A stretch of DNA of 41,925 bases from BOG-933 sp037132135 (GCA_037132135.1 JBAXPR010000018.1:1-41925); one strand, 5' to 3'. Shown: positions 25,201 through 34,057, numbered from the stretch's first letter. Numbers and translations are program-made. The notes: a model not told the origin generated them from the sequence alone.

Positions 25201-28160
25201 TGGATCGGGAACGCGAGCCGGGCCGGCGCGGTGCCGCTGGTCAGGGTGGTTTCGGCCACCGTGTCCTCGATCACCTCTGTGATGTATTTCGCCGAGCCCT
25301 GGGTGAAGTCGCTGGCCTGGAGGATCGAGTTCCACTGGCGGCGGATCAGCCGCACCGTCACCGGCTGGCCGGCAACCGCCTTGCCCTGGGCATCCTCCAG
25401 CAGCACCTCGGGCTCGATCCGGCTGGCGTTCTCCAGAAAGCGCGGCACCTTCAGCCCGAGCACGAAGGGCGGCAGGGCCAGAATCTCCTGACTGTTGGTC
25501 ACGGTCTGGTCGTCATCGCCGACCACGGTCGCCTCGACGAGGTATTTGCGCGGCTGCGCCGTCGGTTCGATCGTCGGGTCGAGGGTAAGGCGGGCGGCGC
25601 CGTGCTCGTCGGTCTTGTCGTCCCGTTCCAGCACCGGGCTGGAGCGGAAGGGCAGGTTGCCGGAAAAGCGCTGGTCGACCGAGAACACGAAGCCCGGCCG
25701 GGCTTTCGGCACCCAGGTATAGGGCACCTGGGAGACCCGCCAGTGCAGCGGCCGGCCGGCGACCACGCCACCGGCGTAATATTCGGTGGTCAGCCCGACC
25801 GGGAAGGCGGCGTCGAGCGCGGCGACCAGCGGCGCCTGCATCTGCACCTCGAACCTGGGCAGACGATAGGCCTCCTTCTTGAAGCGGACGAAATGGCAGT
25901 GGCGGACGGCGGGACGCTCGGCGGCGCTGGTGTCGGTGTCCGGGACGGGGGCGGGATCGTCGGTCTGGTCGGCCGGCCTGGCCGGGCCAGCCTCTTTGCC
26001 ACCGAATTCGACGTAGGCCTTGTACTCGCCGGTGGCCACCGTCTTGTCGTCGAACTTGTGATAGAAGCTGCCATATTCATTGAGGTCCAGCGGCCAGCGC
26101 CATTCCGCGCCGCCCGGCCCCTCGACCACCAGCGAGCCCGGAAGATCGGCGATGTCGAGCCTGCCGTCGCGGTAGCGGCGGACGTAGCCCTTGATATGCA
26201 CGAAATCATCCGGCCGGTAGATCGGCCGCTCCGTGAAGATATGGCAGAGACTCTTCTGCGCCGCCGCCCGGGGCGCGAGATCGGCGAGGGTCCAGGCAAG
26301 CCAGCCCTTCGACGGCGCGGTTTCGCCGTCATCGTCGCGCCAGCCGCCCTCGGCATAGGCGCGCGGCGGATGCGCGGCATCCAGCACCAGCAGGTCGCCG
26401 TCCTTGCTCACCACCACGCGCCGGATGCTGGCGCGGTTGGCGGTGGGCGGTCCGGGCGCCTGCCAGTCGATCAGGCCGTCGCTGCCGCTGATCCCCGAGC
26501 CTATGGTCTTGAGCGCACCGTCAATCACGGCCTCGACCGTCACCGCCGCCCCCGGCACCGGCAGGCCGGTGGCCAGCGAGGTCACGGCGAAGCGGACATG
26601 GTCGGTCTCGTCGACCGCCGTGAGCGAGAGATCGGTGACCTGCAGCCGCATCCATTGCCGGACCGGCTTGGCGTCGAGCCGGCGGATGCCGATCAGGTAA
26701 TGGCCGGGACGGCCGGCACCGGCGATGCGCGCCAGCGCCGGGCGCAGATCGACGCCGAAGCTAGCGGTGGCGTCGGCCTTGCCCACCGGCAGGCTGACCA
26801 GTTCCGAGAGGCTGGGCGAGCCAAAAGCCCGGATCCGGGCCGCGATGTCGTCGCGGCCCGGATCGGTGCTCCAGCGCCAGGGCGGGGGCTGTTCGCCCGG
26901 CGCCGGCGGCTGCACCGTCTCATCGACATCGATGCCCTTTTCGGGAAACGGCCAGAGGCCGCGGTCGAGCGGATCGACGGCATGGATGCGCAGGTCCACC
27001 CGCTCGACGCTCCGGCCCCGGGCCGGCACCATCTGCGGCCCGAAGCGCTCGGCGATGCCGTCGCCCTTCTGCCAGCGCAGGAAGCCGGGCAGGCCGGGAA
27101 AGGAGAGATAGAGCTGGCTCGGCCCGCCCTGGACCAGCGGCCGGCCTTTGGTGTCCTTCAGCGACGCCGGCTCCAGCCGCACCTGATAGAGCGTGTCGGC
27201 GGCAAAGGCGCCGGTGACGACCAGGGTGTTGTCCACCGTCTTGAAGCCGAGGCCATCGACCTGGGGGCTGAACCGGATCAGGTCGCGGCCTTCGATGGGT
27301 CCGACCGGGGCCAGCCGGTCGGAAAAGCTCACCACCACAGAACGTTCCTCGGCCGGACACTCCAGGTGGCGCTCGGGGCCGTAGGCCACGCCCTCGGTCA
27401 GCGCCGGATAGCCGAGACCGCGGCAGCCGAAGCGGGTGACGTGGAACGGCTCCGCGGTGGAGAAGCTCAGGCGCTGCTTCTCGGCGCCCTCGCCGCGTTC
27501 GGGCGACAGCCGGAGGTGGACGATGATCCGGGTGCCCCAGGGGATCGGGTGCAGCAGCGCCACGACATAAACCGCCGGATCCGAGGGCTGGCCGCGCTCC
27601 AGGGCGCGCACTTCGAAATCATGAAAGTCGAGCCGCCGCTGCGGCTCGCCGCTGACTCCGGGCAGCGGCCGCAGCTCGAGGGTAATCAACTGGCTGAGGG
27701 TGTCGACCGCGACCGGATCGCGAAAGCGCAAGGTGATGGTCTCGACCGGCTCCAGCCCGGCGGCACCGTCGGCGGGCTGGGTCGCGACCGGCGCCGACAT
27801 CAGGGTCACGAGGTCGGACGGACGGCCCTCGACGGTCCAGGTGAAGCGGCCCATCGGCGGCCAGGCCACCGCCGGGCGGAATTGCAGGGTATGGCCGTCG
27901 AGCCAGGTGAAGGCGCCGGGATGGGGCGGAGTCTGGGTCAGCAGCCGCTCGGGATGGTCCTCGGGGCCGCCGCCGGCCGGGCCGGCCTCGCGGTCGAAGA
28001 ACACCGTCACCGGATCCCACTGGCGCAGAAAATGCTCGGGCACCAGCACGGCGCCGGCGGGCCGGAGCAGGCGGTCGCCGGCCGGGGCCGTCGCGGCCGG
28101 CCCGGGAAGCAGGAGGAAGAGGGCAATAAGAGCCGGGACAGCGAAGCGTCTAATTGTCAT
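22284..28160 (-). CDS. Bacterial alpha-2-macroglobulin with intact thioester motif
   Basis: The 1958-residue exported protein is larger than E. coli YfhM (about 1650). It has a Sec signal peptide (hydrophobic 6-22, ATA cleavage near 25) but no lipobox cysteine, unlike YfhM. Macroglobulin domains follow, with the MG2-type signature FTERPIYRPDDFVHIKGYVR near 640-665, a Glu/Gly-rich stretch near 1225 that may act as bait region, and the A2M domain with NFKLRAKAVSG near 1285. The thioester site GCTEQ has its cysteine at residue 1471 and is followed by an alpha-helical thioester domain. The protein is expected to trap proteases covalently in the periplasm after bait cleavage. Its ATG overlaps the end of the upstream giant gene by 11 bases, and pbpC follows after 15, so the three are very likely one operon. 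Confidence 0.95.
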   Translation of the reverse strand: MTIRRFAVPALIALFLLLPGPAATAPAGDRLLRPAGAVLVPEHFLRQWDPVTVFFDREAGPAGGGPEDHPERLLTQTPPHPGAFTWLDGHTLQFRPAVAWPPMGRFTWTVEGRPSDLVTLMSAPVATQPADGAAGLEPVETITLRFRDPVAVDTLSQLITLELRPLPGVSGEPQRRLDFHDFEVRALERGQPSDPAVYVVALLHPIPWGTRIIVHLRLSPERGEGAEKQRLSFSTAEPFHVTRFGCRGLGYPALTEGVAYGPERHLECPAEERSVVVSFSDRLAPVGPIEGRDLIRFSPQVDGLGFKTVDNTLVVTGAFAADTLYQVRLEPASLKDTKGRPLVQGGPSQLYLSFPGLPGFLRWQKGDGIAERFGPQMVPARGRSVERVDLRIHAVDPLDRGLWPFPEKGIDVDETVQPPAPGEQPPPWRWSTDPGRDDIAARIRAFGSPSLSELVSLPVGKADATASFGVDLRPALARIAGAGRPGHYLIGIRRLDAKPVRQWMRLQVTDLSLTAVDETDHVRFAVTSLATGLPVPGAAVTVEAVIDGALKTIGSGISGSDGLIDWQAPGPPTANRASIRRVVVSKDGDLLVLDAAHPPRAYAEGGWRDDDGETAPSKGWLAWTLADLAPRAAAQKSLCHIFTERPIYRPDDFVHIKGYVRRYRDGRLDIADLPGSLVVEGPGGAEWRWPLDLNEYGSFYHKFDDKTVATGEYKAYVEFGGKEAGPARPADQTDDPAPVPDTDTSAAERPAVRHCHFVRFKKEAYRLPRFEVQMQAPLVAALDAAFPVGLTTEYYAGGVVAGRPLHWRVSQVPYTWVPKARPGFVFSVDQRFSGNLPFRSSPVLERDDKTDEHGAARLTLDPTIEPTAQPRKYLVEATVVGDDDQTVTNSQEILALPPFVLGLKVPRFLENASRIEPEVLLEDAQGKAVAGQPVTVRLIRRQWNSILQASDFTQGSAKYITEVIEDTVAETTLTSGTAPARLAFPIQGAAVYVVEVESQDRLGRLQTVKVDLFAGGERPATWSRPPAEVFAIAADKDAYAPGETAKLVLQSPFQTGQALAVIEQPDGHNHYEWVPVSKGYGTLLMPVKAEYLPRVAVHFVLMRGRIEGDDGQAAVHADLRKPATLAATEWVTVTPARNIVKVDLAYPRKAMPGQEVELTVRLGDERGQPLAGEVTLWMVDQAVLALAREARLDPLPQFIVPRPSVTRLRDSRNMAFGLLPLQEEPGGDEGDEGSPLLRATVRKNFTPVPYYEPSLRIGPEGTATVKVRLPDSLTNFKLRAKAVSGPDRFGVGTGDMHVRLPLIVQPALPRFVRPGDSLELAAVGRVVEGDGGAGRARITVAGLELTGPAERPVTWVAGQARRLDFPARVPTPAAGPDGRALRDHVEVTVAVERTADGVRDAVQVSLPLQPDRDPVTARTLAPLIAGQPVTLAAMSEPARPGSLRRELLIAPPLFATLAGGFEALVRYPFGCTEQRISQARANIAALGLGAALSGSTGIRQVSVSVQATQAWIAQAFDDNGLVAYWPGDRGYVTVTAWALHLLVEAKAAGLPVDQALRDRLVQSLRQSLRSDFRFFIDGQSWAERTWALAALTAAGAGDSAYAAELARKAPFLSLESRAQVAVVLARSPATPPATLAEVLKTLWSGVIIRREQGQEVYGGLQESVGAGGTGLILSSEVRTLAQILRAGQAVAPADPRNRLLTEALLHLGGSGGWGSTNADAEALLALTAVLSGAGAQPARTLALAFGEDRRSVVLGKGAPATLLAVPTGAGTVALGEAAGPPLAVLVRSSYLPLADGSTAAASARGFAVDRTLAVVAGDGAALRRIALDRPAAPVALAVGEVVEDHVVVANAADRSHVAVILPLAAGLEPLNPHLGTAPPEARPSEPPTLAPGFTAFLDDRVMFVYDQLPKGTYHFRIRSRATVPGRFIQPPAVARALYDDAAIGSGNGALVTVTRGAD

Positions 28161-31100
28161 CGTTCGGTCCGTCCTCTTGGCCGGTGACCAGATCCCAGTA
28201 GTGGCGCCTGACCGCCTCGGGCGGCTCCCGGCCTGGCCGCGCCACCCCGGCCAGCACCGGCTGCACGGTGCTGGCGGCGGCGTCCGAGCGATTCTCGACC
28301 AGGAGGAAATAGCGCCCGGGCGCCAGCTCCTTCATGGCCACCGTGCCCTCGGCCAGCGTCCGGCCAGCCGGATCGAGCAGGCGCAGCCGGGCACTGTCGG
28401 CGTCGCCGCGCACGCCGACCCCGACCGCCCCCGCCTGCTCAAGAGCGAAGGTGAACAGCCGGGCGTCGCCGGGAGCCAGCCGCAGCTCGGGTCCGGCGCC
28501 CTCGCCGATCGGCACCGCGGCGCTGCGGGTGATCCGCACGGCGCCCGCCAGCGCCCCCGCCTGGACCGGCCGCAGCCCGACCACGGCGTCTTCGCCCGCG
28601 GGCAGGAAGAGGTGGAGGTTGGCGCCCTCGGGCCAGACCGCGAGATCAGGCGCGGCGCCCGCCCGCAGTACCCCGGCCAGCACCGGCGCCGTGGAGGCGA
28701 GATGAAGCAGGGCCGGCTCGGGGGCGGCGAAGCGCCATGCCGTCTCGGCGCCGGCCAGCGCCAGGGTCGCCGGCACCGGCTGGAGCGGCGCCCCGGCCAC
28801 GCCCTGCAGCCAGGCGCGCTCGTCGCCGTTGCCGAGCCAACCGACGATCGCCCCCGGCCGGTGGCGCAGCAGCAGCACAGCGGCATCATCCACCGCCAGC
28901 GGGCCGGGGCCGCGGCGCACCCGGCCGTCCCGCTGCATCAGCATCGCCTCCTCGACCGGACCCGAGAGGCGCAGCACCAGTCCCCGGCCGCGGTCGGCCG
29001 GGACAAGTTCAAGCTCGACCAGCAGCGTGCCGGCGGTCGGCAGGGAGCGGCGCAGCATCACGCCCGGGGCCAGCCGCAGCCCCTCGGCGCCCTCGCCGAC
29101 CGGCGTGAGCAGCAGCGACAGATGCCCGTTCCGGGCGCCGGCATTGAGTAACAACAGCCGGTCCGCGCCGCTGTCGAGGGTTTGGGTGGTGCCGGCGTCC
29201 GACCAGACCACCCGCTCCACCGCGCCGCCCCTGAGCAGCGCCGCGGCGCCATGGGCGGGCAGGGCCAGCCGCAGCCGCTTCGCCCCCGCCGGCAGCGCCA
29301 GCTCCTGGGCCGCTCCGGCGCCGAGGGTGCGGTCGCTCGCGCCCCAGCCGAGGCTGCCCGGCTCGGGCGGCCCGAAGCCGAACGGGTGCAGCACCAGCGG
29401 CAGCTCGCCGCTGCCGTCGGCGCGCCACAGCCGCAGCGCCGGTTCGCCGCCGCTGCCGGCGGGCAGCACGACGGCGGCAACTCCGGCGGCAAGACCCGAA
29501 ACACGGCCGTCGGCGCCGCCACCGCTTCGCGGTCCAAGGGCCAGGCCGGGCTGGCCGACCCGGGAGTCCGCGACCCACAGCCGGGGGCCGGCGGCGTCGG
29601 CCGGCACCGGCACGATCGCGCCGCCGCCCTCGGGCAGGGTCAGGGCCAGCGGCACGCCGGCCTCGGGGAGGACGCGCCGGGCCTGGATGGGGCCGGCGGC
29701 CGGCGGCTGGAGGAACCACAGCGAGCCGCCCCCCGCCACCACCAGCTCCGGTCCTTTCGCCAGTCCCCGCCCGCTGCCGGCCGCCGACCAGATCAGGCCG
29801 GGCGCCGGCGCCAGCAGGCGGAAGAGGCCGGGGCTGTCCAGCCTGACCTCGGCCACCCCGAGCGGCGGCTCGAGGCCGGGCACCGCCACCGGAACGATGC
29901 CCGCGGCCAGTGCGGACTCGGAAACCGGGAGCGGCGCCAGTGCGCGAAGCGCGAGGGCCACCCTGGCCGGGCTATGATCCATCGACCAGACCTGAAGACG
30001 GTAATCCTCGGGAACGGCGCCATCCCGGGGCAGCGCCAGCACCGCGCTGCGCCCGACGGCCGAGGCCGCGGTTTGCCAGAGGCCGTCGGCGCCGCGGCGC
30101 TCGAGGGCCAGCCCGACCGGCTCGTCGGAGCGGGCCGCCGCCACCAGCAACGGCCCGTCGCCGGGCTTGAGCGCCAGCGGCACCACATGCAGCAGACCGT
30201 CGGTCAGGATGCGCCCGCCCGGCGCCGCCAGCGGCGCATCGGCGACCTCGGCCAGGGTCCGAACGCGTACGGTGGTGGCCACCGGCGTGCCCGCCATCGG
30301 CTCGATTTTCAACAGATACTGGCCGGGCGGCGGGCGGGTGGCGATCACGAAGTTCCAGTCGCCGGGCCGCTCGCCGCTGCGCGCCACCTCGGCGCCGCCG
30401 GCATCGAGCAGCACGGCCCGGACCTCGCCGGCGCCAAAAGAGGAAATCTCCACCCGCTGCCCGCCCCCGAGCGCCAGCGGAACCCGGGCCGGCGCGGTCA
30501 CGGTGCGGCTGCGACCGGCGGTGAGCTGGGTCACCGCCGCGCTCACGGTATAGTCGAGGCGGTTGTTGGGCCGGGCGCTCCGGACATCGAGATGATAGGA
30601 GCCGGCGCCGAGGCGGCCCCGCCAGGGCGCGCGGAACGAGACCGCGGCCACCGCCCGCCCGTCGCCGTCGCCGTCGCGCCAAAGCTCGCCCACCATCGGC
30701 TCGCCGAGGCTGAGACTGAGATCCGCTTCGGCGGCCAGGGCAAAGGTCCAGACATCGGGCCGGCGCGGGCCGCCTCCGGCCGGTTCTTCCCAGCGGTTGG
30801 CGGCGCTGCCGTCGAGCGGCAGCGGGTGGGGGCCGTGACCGGCCAGCGCCGGCGGCGACGGTTCGGCTTCGACCAGGGTCAGCAGGCGGCCGGGCAGCGG
30901 ATGGGGCAGCACCACGAGGCGGTAGCGGCCCGGCGCAAGCTCGCGGCTGAGGTCACCGGCCTGATCGGGCTTCGTCAGCGGCCAGCCCTCGGCATCCTCG
31001 AGGCGGATCGCGGTGGCGCCGGTCAGGCTGAGCGCCTGAAGATGGTAGCGCCCGGCGGCGGCGACCTCGAGGCTGTAGGTCACACCTTCACCAACCCCCA

Positions 31101-33483
31101 GGCTGGCGCGGGCCGGCAGACCCGGGGTCAGCAGGCCGCCGTCCCGCATCGGCGACGCGGTCATCACGATGCCGAGATGGCCGGCGGTGGCGCCCTCGGT
31201 GCCGACGGTCAACTGGTAGAGGCCCTCGCGGAGATAGTGCTGCAGCAGAAGATTGCGGCCGACGCCGTTGGCCGAGGCCCTTGCCAGCGCGGGCTGGACC
31301 CGGGTCCGCAGGGTGCCGGCGGTCTGCAGCAGACCGGTGGTCTCGACCCGGTACAGCGCCGCGGCTCCGACCTTGAGCGTGAAGGTCGCCTCCTGGCGCA
31401 CGCCGAGATCAAGAAAGCGCGGCTGACCCGGCTCCAGCAGCGGAACGTCGGGCACCTGGCGAAGGGTGGCCGCGGCCATCGGCGGCAGCGCGACCGCGGC
31501 CGGCCGCTCGGCCGGCACGGCCCGCAGCGAGCCGATCACCGGTTGCAGCCCGGGATTGGCCACCTCGACGGTATGGATGCCGGGGCCGACCGGCGTCGTG
31601 TCGGCGGCGCCGGCGCCATCGACACGGACCGGCAGGACGGCGTTATCGTCGCTCAGCGCCTGGAGGGTACCGGCGACGGCCAGCGACACCGGCAGCGGGC
31701 GGCGCTCGCCCGGCGCCAGCACCAGCGGCACATCCTCGGCCAGCTCGGCCGGCAACCGGCGCAGCGCGGCGCCAAAGCCGGCCCCGGGCGCCTCGTTGAG
31801 ACGCAGACGGTGGTAGCGGGCGGTCTTTCGCAATTTGAACGGGCCGAAGCTGGCGCCGAGCAGCGGCGGCGCCGGCTCGGCGGCTTCGGCTTCCCCCTCG
31901 AGATGGAGAGAGAGGCCGAGACTGCCCCGCCCCTCCTGCCGCGGCACCAGCCGCAGCTCATAGAGCCCGGCATCGAGCGCCCAGCCGGCGCCGCCGGCCG
32001 GCGCCGAAAGCTGTGGCCCGGCCTCCCCCGAAAGAGCGAGCGGACGCAGTTGCAGCTCGACATCCAGCCCGGTGGTCTCGAGGGTATAGCGGCCGGGCCG
32101 GGTCACCTCGAGAAAGAGGCTGAGCGGATCCAGGAGATTGAAGCGGCGGCGCCAGCCGGCCTCCGGCCCCAGCCGGATCGTCTGGCGGGCGATCACCGCC
32201 TCCCGCCGCGCCACCGTTCCGGTGCCGCCGGTGACCTCGCTGAGGATCGCGGTCAGGTCGACGTCGTCGCCACCCCGCCCCGGACGCAGGGTGCTGAGCA
32301 GATAGTCGCCGTCGGCGGGCACGGTGAGCGTGTCGTCGCTGAGGGCGGCGTAGTGCTGAAGAAGATAGGGCGCGCCCGCGGGCCGCCGGACCGTGACCAG
32401 ATGGGCGCCCTGAGAGACCGGCGCCGGCCGCAGCTCGACCGCCGCGGCGCGCGCCGTCCGGTCGATCGCGGCATGGGAGGGCGAACCGGCGACGCCGTTG
32501 CGAAAGGCCGCGACATCGAGGCTGCCAACCTCGCCCCGCGGCAGTTCCAGACGGAAAAAACCGGCGGTACCGGGAACCAGCCAGCGATCGAAGCCGAATG
32601 GCCCGGCCACGAACTGCCGGCGGCCCGCCTCGGGCAGGGTGGGAAGGCCCCAGCGCAGCGCCAGGGGCTCTCCCGCACCGGCCTTGCTCCAGGTCTCACC
32701 GGCGCCGCCATAGGCGGTCAGCAGATAAAGCCCGGGGGCGAGGTCGGCGGTCAGCTGCCGCACCGCCAGCGGCTGACCCGAGTCGCGCTCCGCGCGCGCT
32801 TCGGCCGGCACGGCATCGACCAGCCAGGTGCCGTCCCTCCAGAGGCGCAGATCCTGCAAGTGGCGGCCGGCGGCCTCGATGAACACGGTCCGGCGCCTCG
32901 GGATTTCCAGCCACCAGGAGCGCTGCTGGAGGTCGCCGAGTTCGGTCTCGACCAGCGCCAGCTCGAGCAGCTGCGGCGGCGTGCCCGGACTAAGCTCCTG
33001 AAAGGGCTGGACCGCCAGCTCCGGCGGCCGCGGTTCACCGGCGCCGAACGAAACCTCGGCCTTGTGCTCGCCGGGGCCGAGGAAGAGATCGATCCGGCCA
33101 TCGCGCCCGCCCGGCACACCGTCCTCGTCGCCCGGCCCGGCCATGCGGTCGACCAGACGCAGAGCGGCGCCCCGGACGCTGACCGGCCGGACCGCGTACC
33201 GGCCGAAGCGCTCGACGGTGAAGACCGTGCCGTGCCGCCGGAGGGCGCCGGCCTCGGACCGGACCGGAACCGTGGCGCCGGCCGCCGGGGTTTCCCGGCT
33301 CTCCTGCGCCCGGCCGCCGCTTGCCGGACCGCAAACGGCCAGCAGAGCGGCCACGGCCAGGGCACCCCGGTTTGGAAAGCCTCGCGATGGCAGAGAACCC
33401 ACGGCCGCCACCCTGATCAAGGCGACCAAAATAAGCCCGCCGGCCAAGCCCGCCAACAGGAAACGACGGCGACAGAGTGGCAT
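28150..33483 (-). CDS. Giant exported protein of unknown function, rich in PG-x-Y-x-L beta repeats, first gene of the A2M-pbpC operon
   Basis: This 1777-residue protein has an arginine-led hydrophobic segment at residues 5-28 (RRRFLL resembles a Tat motif) and a second signal-like segment at 40-59 ending GGRAQ. A GTG at 33402 (codon 28) would give a simple Sec signal, so the start is uncertain. The rest has no further membrane span and is almost all predicted beta. A short motif, [AP]-G-x-Y-x-L-x-V, recurs at about 250, 392, 463, 505, 753, 810, 851, 960, 1053 and 1722. That spacing resembles bacterial pre-peptidase C-terminal (PPC)-like sandwiches, though I cannot assign the family. DGDGDG at 937-942 fits a calcium-binding DxDxDG loop. 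No catalytic motif is seen. It overlaps A2M by 11 bases and is expected to act in the periplasm with it. Confidence 0.85.
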   Translation of the reverse strand: MPLCRRRFLLAGLAGGLILVALIRVAAVGSLPSRGFPNRGALAVAALLAVCGPASGGRAQESRETPAAGATVPVRSEAGALRRHGTVFTVERFGRYAVRPVSVRGAALRLVDRMAGPGDEDGVPGGRDGRIDLFLGPGEHKAEVSFGAGEPRPPELAVQPFQELSPGTPPQLLELALVETELGDLQQRSWWLEIPRRRTVFIEAAGRHLQDLRLWRDGTWLVDAVPAEARAERDSGQPLAVRQLTADLAPGLYLLTAYGGAGETWSKAGAGEPLALRWGLPTLPEAGRRQFVAGPFGFDRWLVPGTAGFFRLELPRGEVGSLDVAAFRNGVAGSPSHAAIDRTARAAAVELRPAPVSQGAHLVTVRRPAGAPYLLQHYAALSDDTLTVPADGDYLLSTLRPGRGGDDVDLTAILSEVTGGTGTVARREAVIARQTIRLGPEAGWRRRFNLLDPLSLFLEVTRPGRYTLETTGLDVELQLRPLALSGEAGPQLSAPAGGAGWALDAGLYELRLVPRQEGRGSLGLSLHLEGEAEAAEPAPPLLGASFGPFKLRKTARYHRLRLNEAPGAGFGAALRRLPAELAEDVPLVLAPGERRPLPVSLAVAGTLQALSDDNAVLPVRVDGAGAADTTPVGPGIHTVEVANPGLQPVIGSLRAVPAERPAAVALPPMAAATLRQVPDVPLLEPGQPRFLDLGVRQEATFTLKVGAAALYRVETTGLLQTAGTLRTRVQPALARASANGVGRNLLLQHYLREGLYQLTVGTEGATAGHLGIVMTASPMRDGGLLTPGLPARASLGVGEGVTYSLEVAAAGRYHLQALSLTGATAIRLEDAEGWPLTKPDQAGDLSRELAPGRYRLVVLPHPLPGRLLTLVEAEPSPPALAGHGPHPLPLDGSAANRWEEPAGGGPRRPDVWTFALAAEADLSLSLGEPMVGELWRDGDGDGRAVAAVSFRAPWRGRLGAGSYHLDVRSARPNNRLDYTVSAAVTQLTAGRSRTVTAPARVPLALGGGQRVEISSFGAGEVRAVLLDAGGAEVARSGERPGDWNFVIATRPPPGQYLLKIEPMAGTPVATTVRVRTLAEVADAPLAAPGGRILTDGLLHVVPLALKPGDGPLLVAAARSDEPVGLALERRGADGLWQTAASAVGRSAVLALPRDGAVPEDYRLQVWSMDHSPARVALALRALAPLPVSESALAAGIVPVAVPGLEPPLGVAEVRLDSPGLFRLLAPAPGLIWSAAGSGRGLAKGPELVVAGGGSLWFLQPPAAGPIQARRVLPEAGVPLALTLPEGGGAIVPVPADAAGPRLWVADSRVGQPGLALGPRSGGGADGRVSGLAAGVAAVVLPAGSGGEPALRLWRADGSGELPLVLHPFGFGPPEPGSLGWGASDRTLGAGAAQELALPAGAKRLRLALPAHGAAALLRGGAVERVVWSDAGTTQTLDSGADRLLLLNAGARNGHLSLLLTPVGEGAEGLRLAPGVMLRRSLPTAGTLLVELELVPADRGRGLVLRLSGPVEEAMLMQRDGRVRRGPGPLAVDDAAVLLLRHRPGAIVGWLGNGDERAWLQGVAGAPLQPVPATLALAGAETAWRFAAPEPALLHLASTAPVLAGVLRAGAAPDLAVWPEGANLHLFLPAGEDAVVGLRPVQAGALAGAVRITRSAAVPIGEGAGPELRLAPGDARLFTFALEQAGAVGVGVRGDADSARLRLLDPAGRTLAEGTVAMKELAPGRYFLLVENRSDAAASTVQPVLAGVARPGREPPEAVRRHYWDLVTGQEDGPNDDN

Positions 33484-33565
33484 CGCCGAAGCCGTTCATA
33501 TTGTTGTTGCGGCGTTCAGGTGACAGCGGTATCGACGAAGAGGCGGCACACACCGGGAGCCAGAG

Positions 33566-33856
33566 ATGCCACCAGCGGCACGATTGACCGATATGCACGT
33601 CTGCCCGATGGTAACCGGGACGGTTCCTCATGTCGGCGGGCCGATCGTCAGCCCCTGCGTGCCGACGGTGATGGTCAGTTTTCTGCCCGCGTCGGTGGTC
33701 GGCGACCAGTGCGTGTGCGCCGGGCCGCCCGATGTGATCGTTAAGGGGTCGGCGACGGTGATCATCGGTGGCCGACCCGCGGCCCGCATCGGCGACCAGA
33801 CCGCCCACGGCGGTGTCGTGACCACGGGGTCGCCAACGGTCATGATCGGGGGGTGA
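33566..33856 (+). CDS. Stand-alone PAAR-domain protein (spike tip)
   Basis: The 96-residue protein is a single PAAR domain with no extension: PPAARLTDMHVC at the N-terminus, then glycine- and proline-rich hairpins including VKGSATVIIGGRPAARIGDQTAHGG and a final SPTVMIGG. PAAR proteins form the sharp cone that caps VgrG in type VI secretion systems or the equivalent spike in phage-like injection systems, often binding zinc through His and Cys. GGGAG lies six bases before the ATG. No vgrG, hcp, tss or toxin gene lies in the window, so it is an orphan. It is divergent from the giant A2M-operon protein (82 bases between starts) and followed by argS on the same strand, which has its own promoter. 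Confidence 0.9.
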   Translation: MPPAARLTDMHVCPMVTGTVPHVGGPIVSPCVPTVMVSFLPASVVGDQCVCAGPPDVIVKGSATVIIGGRPAARIGDQTAHGGVVTTGSPTVMIGG

Positions 33857-33964
33857 GGTCCGGGCCGGGGCGGTCGAGCGCGCGCACTCCAATTTTCCAT
33901 CCCCCGATCCCGACCACGGCCGGTCCGACTCCTGCTGAGAACTGCGGCCCGGTCACCACGGCTT

Positions 33965-33993
33965 TTGACTTGCCGGGCGGTTGCGCCCATTAT
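33965..33993 (+). promoter_or_regulatory. Sigma-70-type promoter candidate for argS
   Basis: TTGACT (33965-33970), a 17-base spacer and CATTAT (33988-33993) match the housekeeping consensus in five and four of six positions. A start near 34000 gives a leader of about 58 bases before the argS ATG. It also argues against any argS start upstream of that point. Confidence 0.45.
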
Positions 33994-34057
33994 GCCCTCC
34001 GGCGGCCGGTCGCGGCCGGCGCCGGGGCTGGCGTGTGCGGTGGGGTTCGAGTTACTG

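Noticed and set aside
23541..28187. A 1548-codon open frame on the plus strand opposite A2M
   Set aside because: It is antisense to a certain gene, rich in Arg, Gly, His and Gln in the way reverse frames of GC-rich genes are, and has no domain or ribosome site.
29182..33744. A 1520-codon open frame on the plus strand opposite the giant protein
   Set aside because: Same compositional signature of an antisense shadow; the minus frame has a signal peptide, repeated beta motifs and operon coupling, so I take that one as real.
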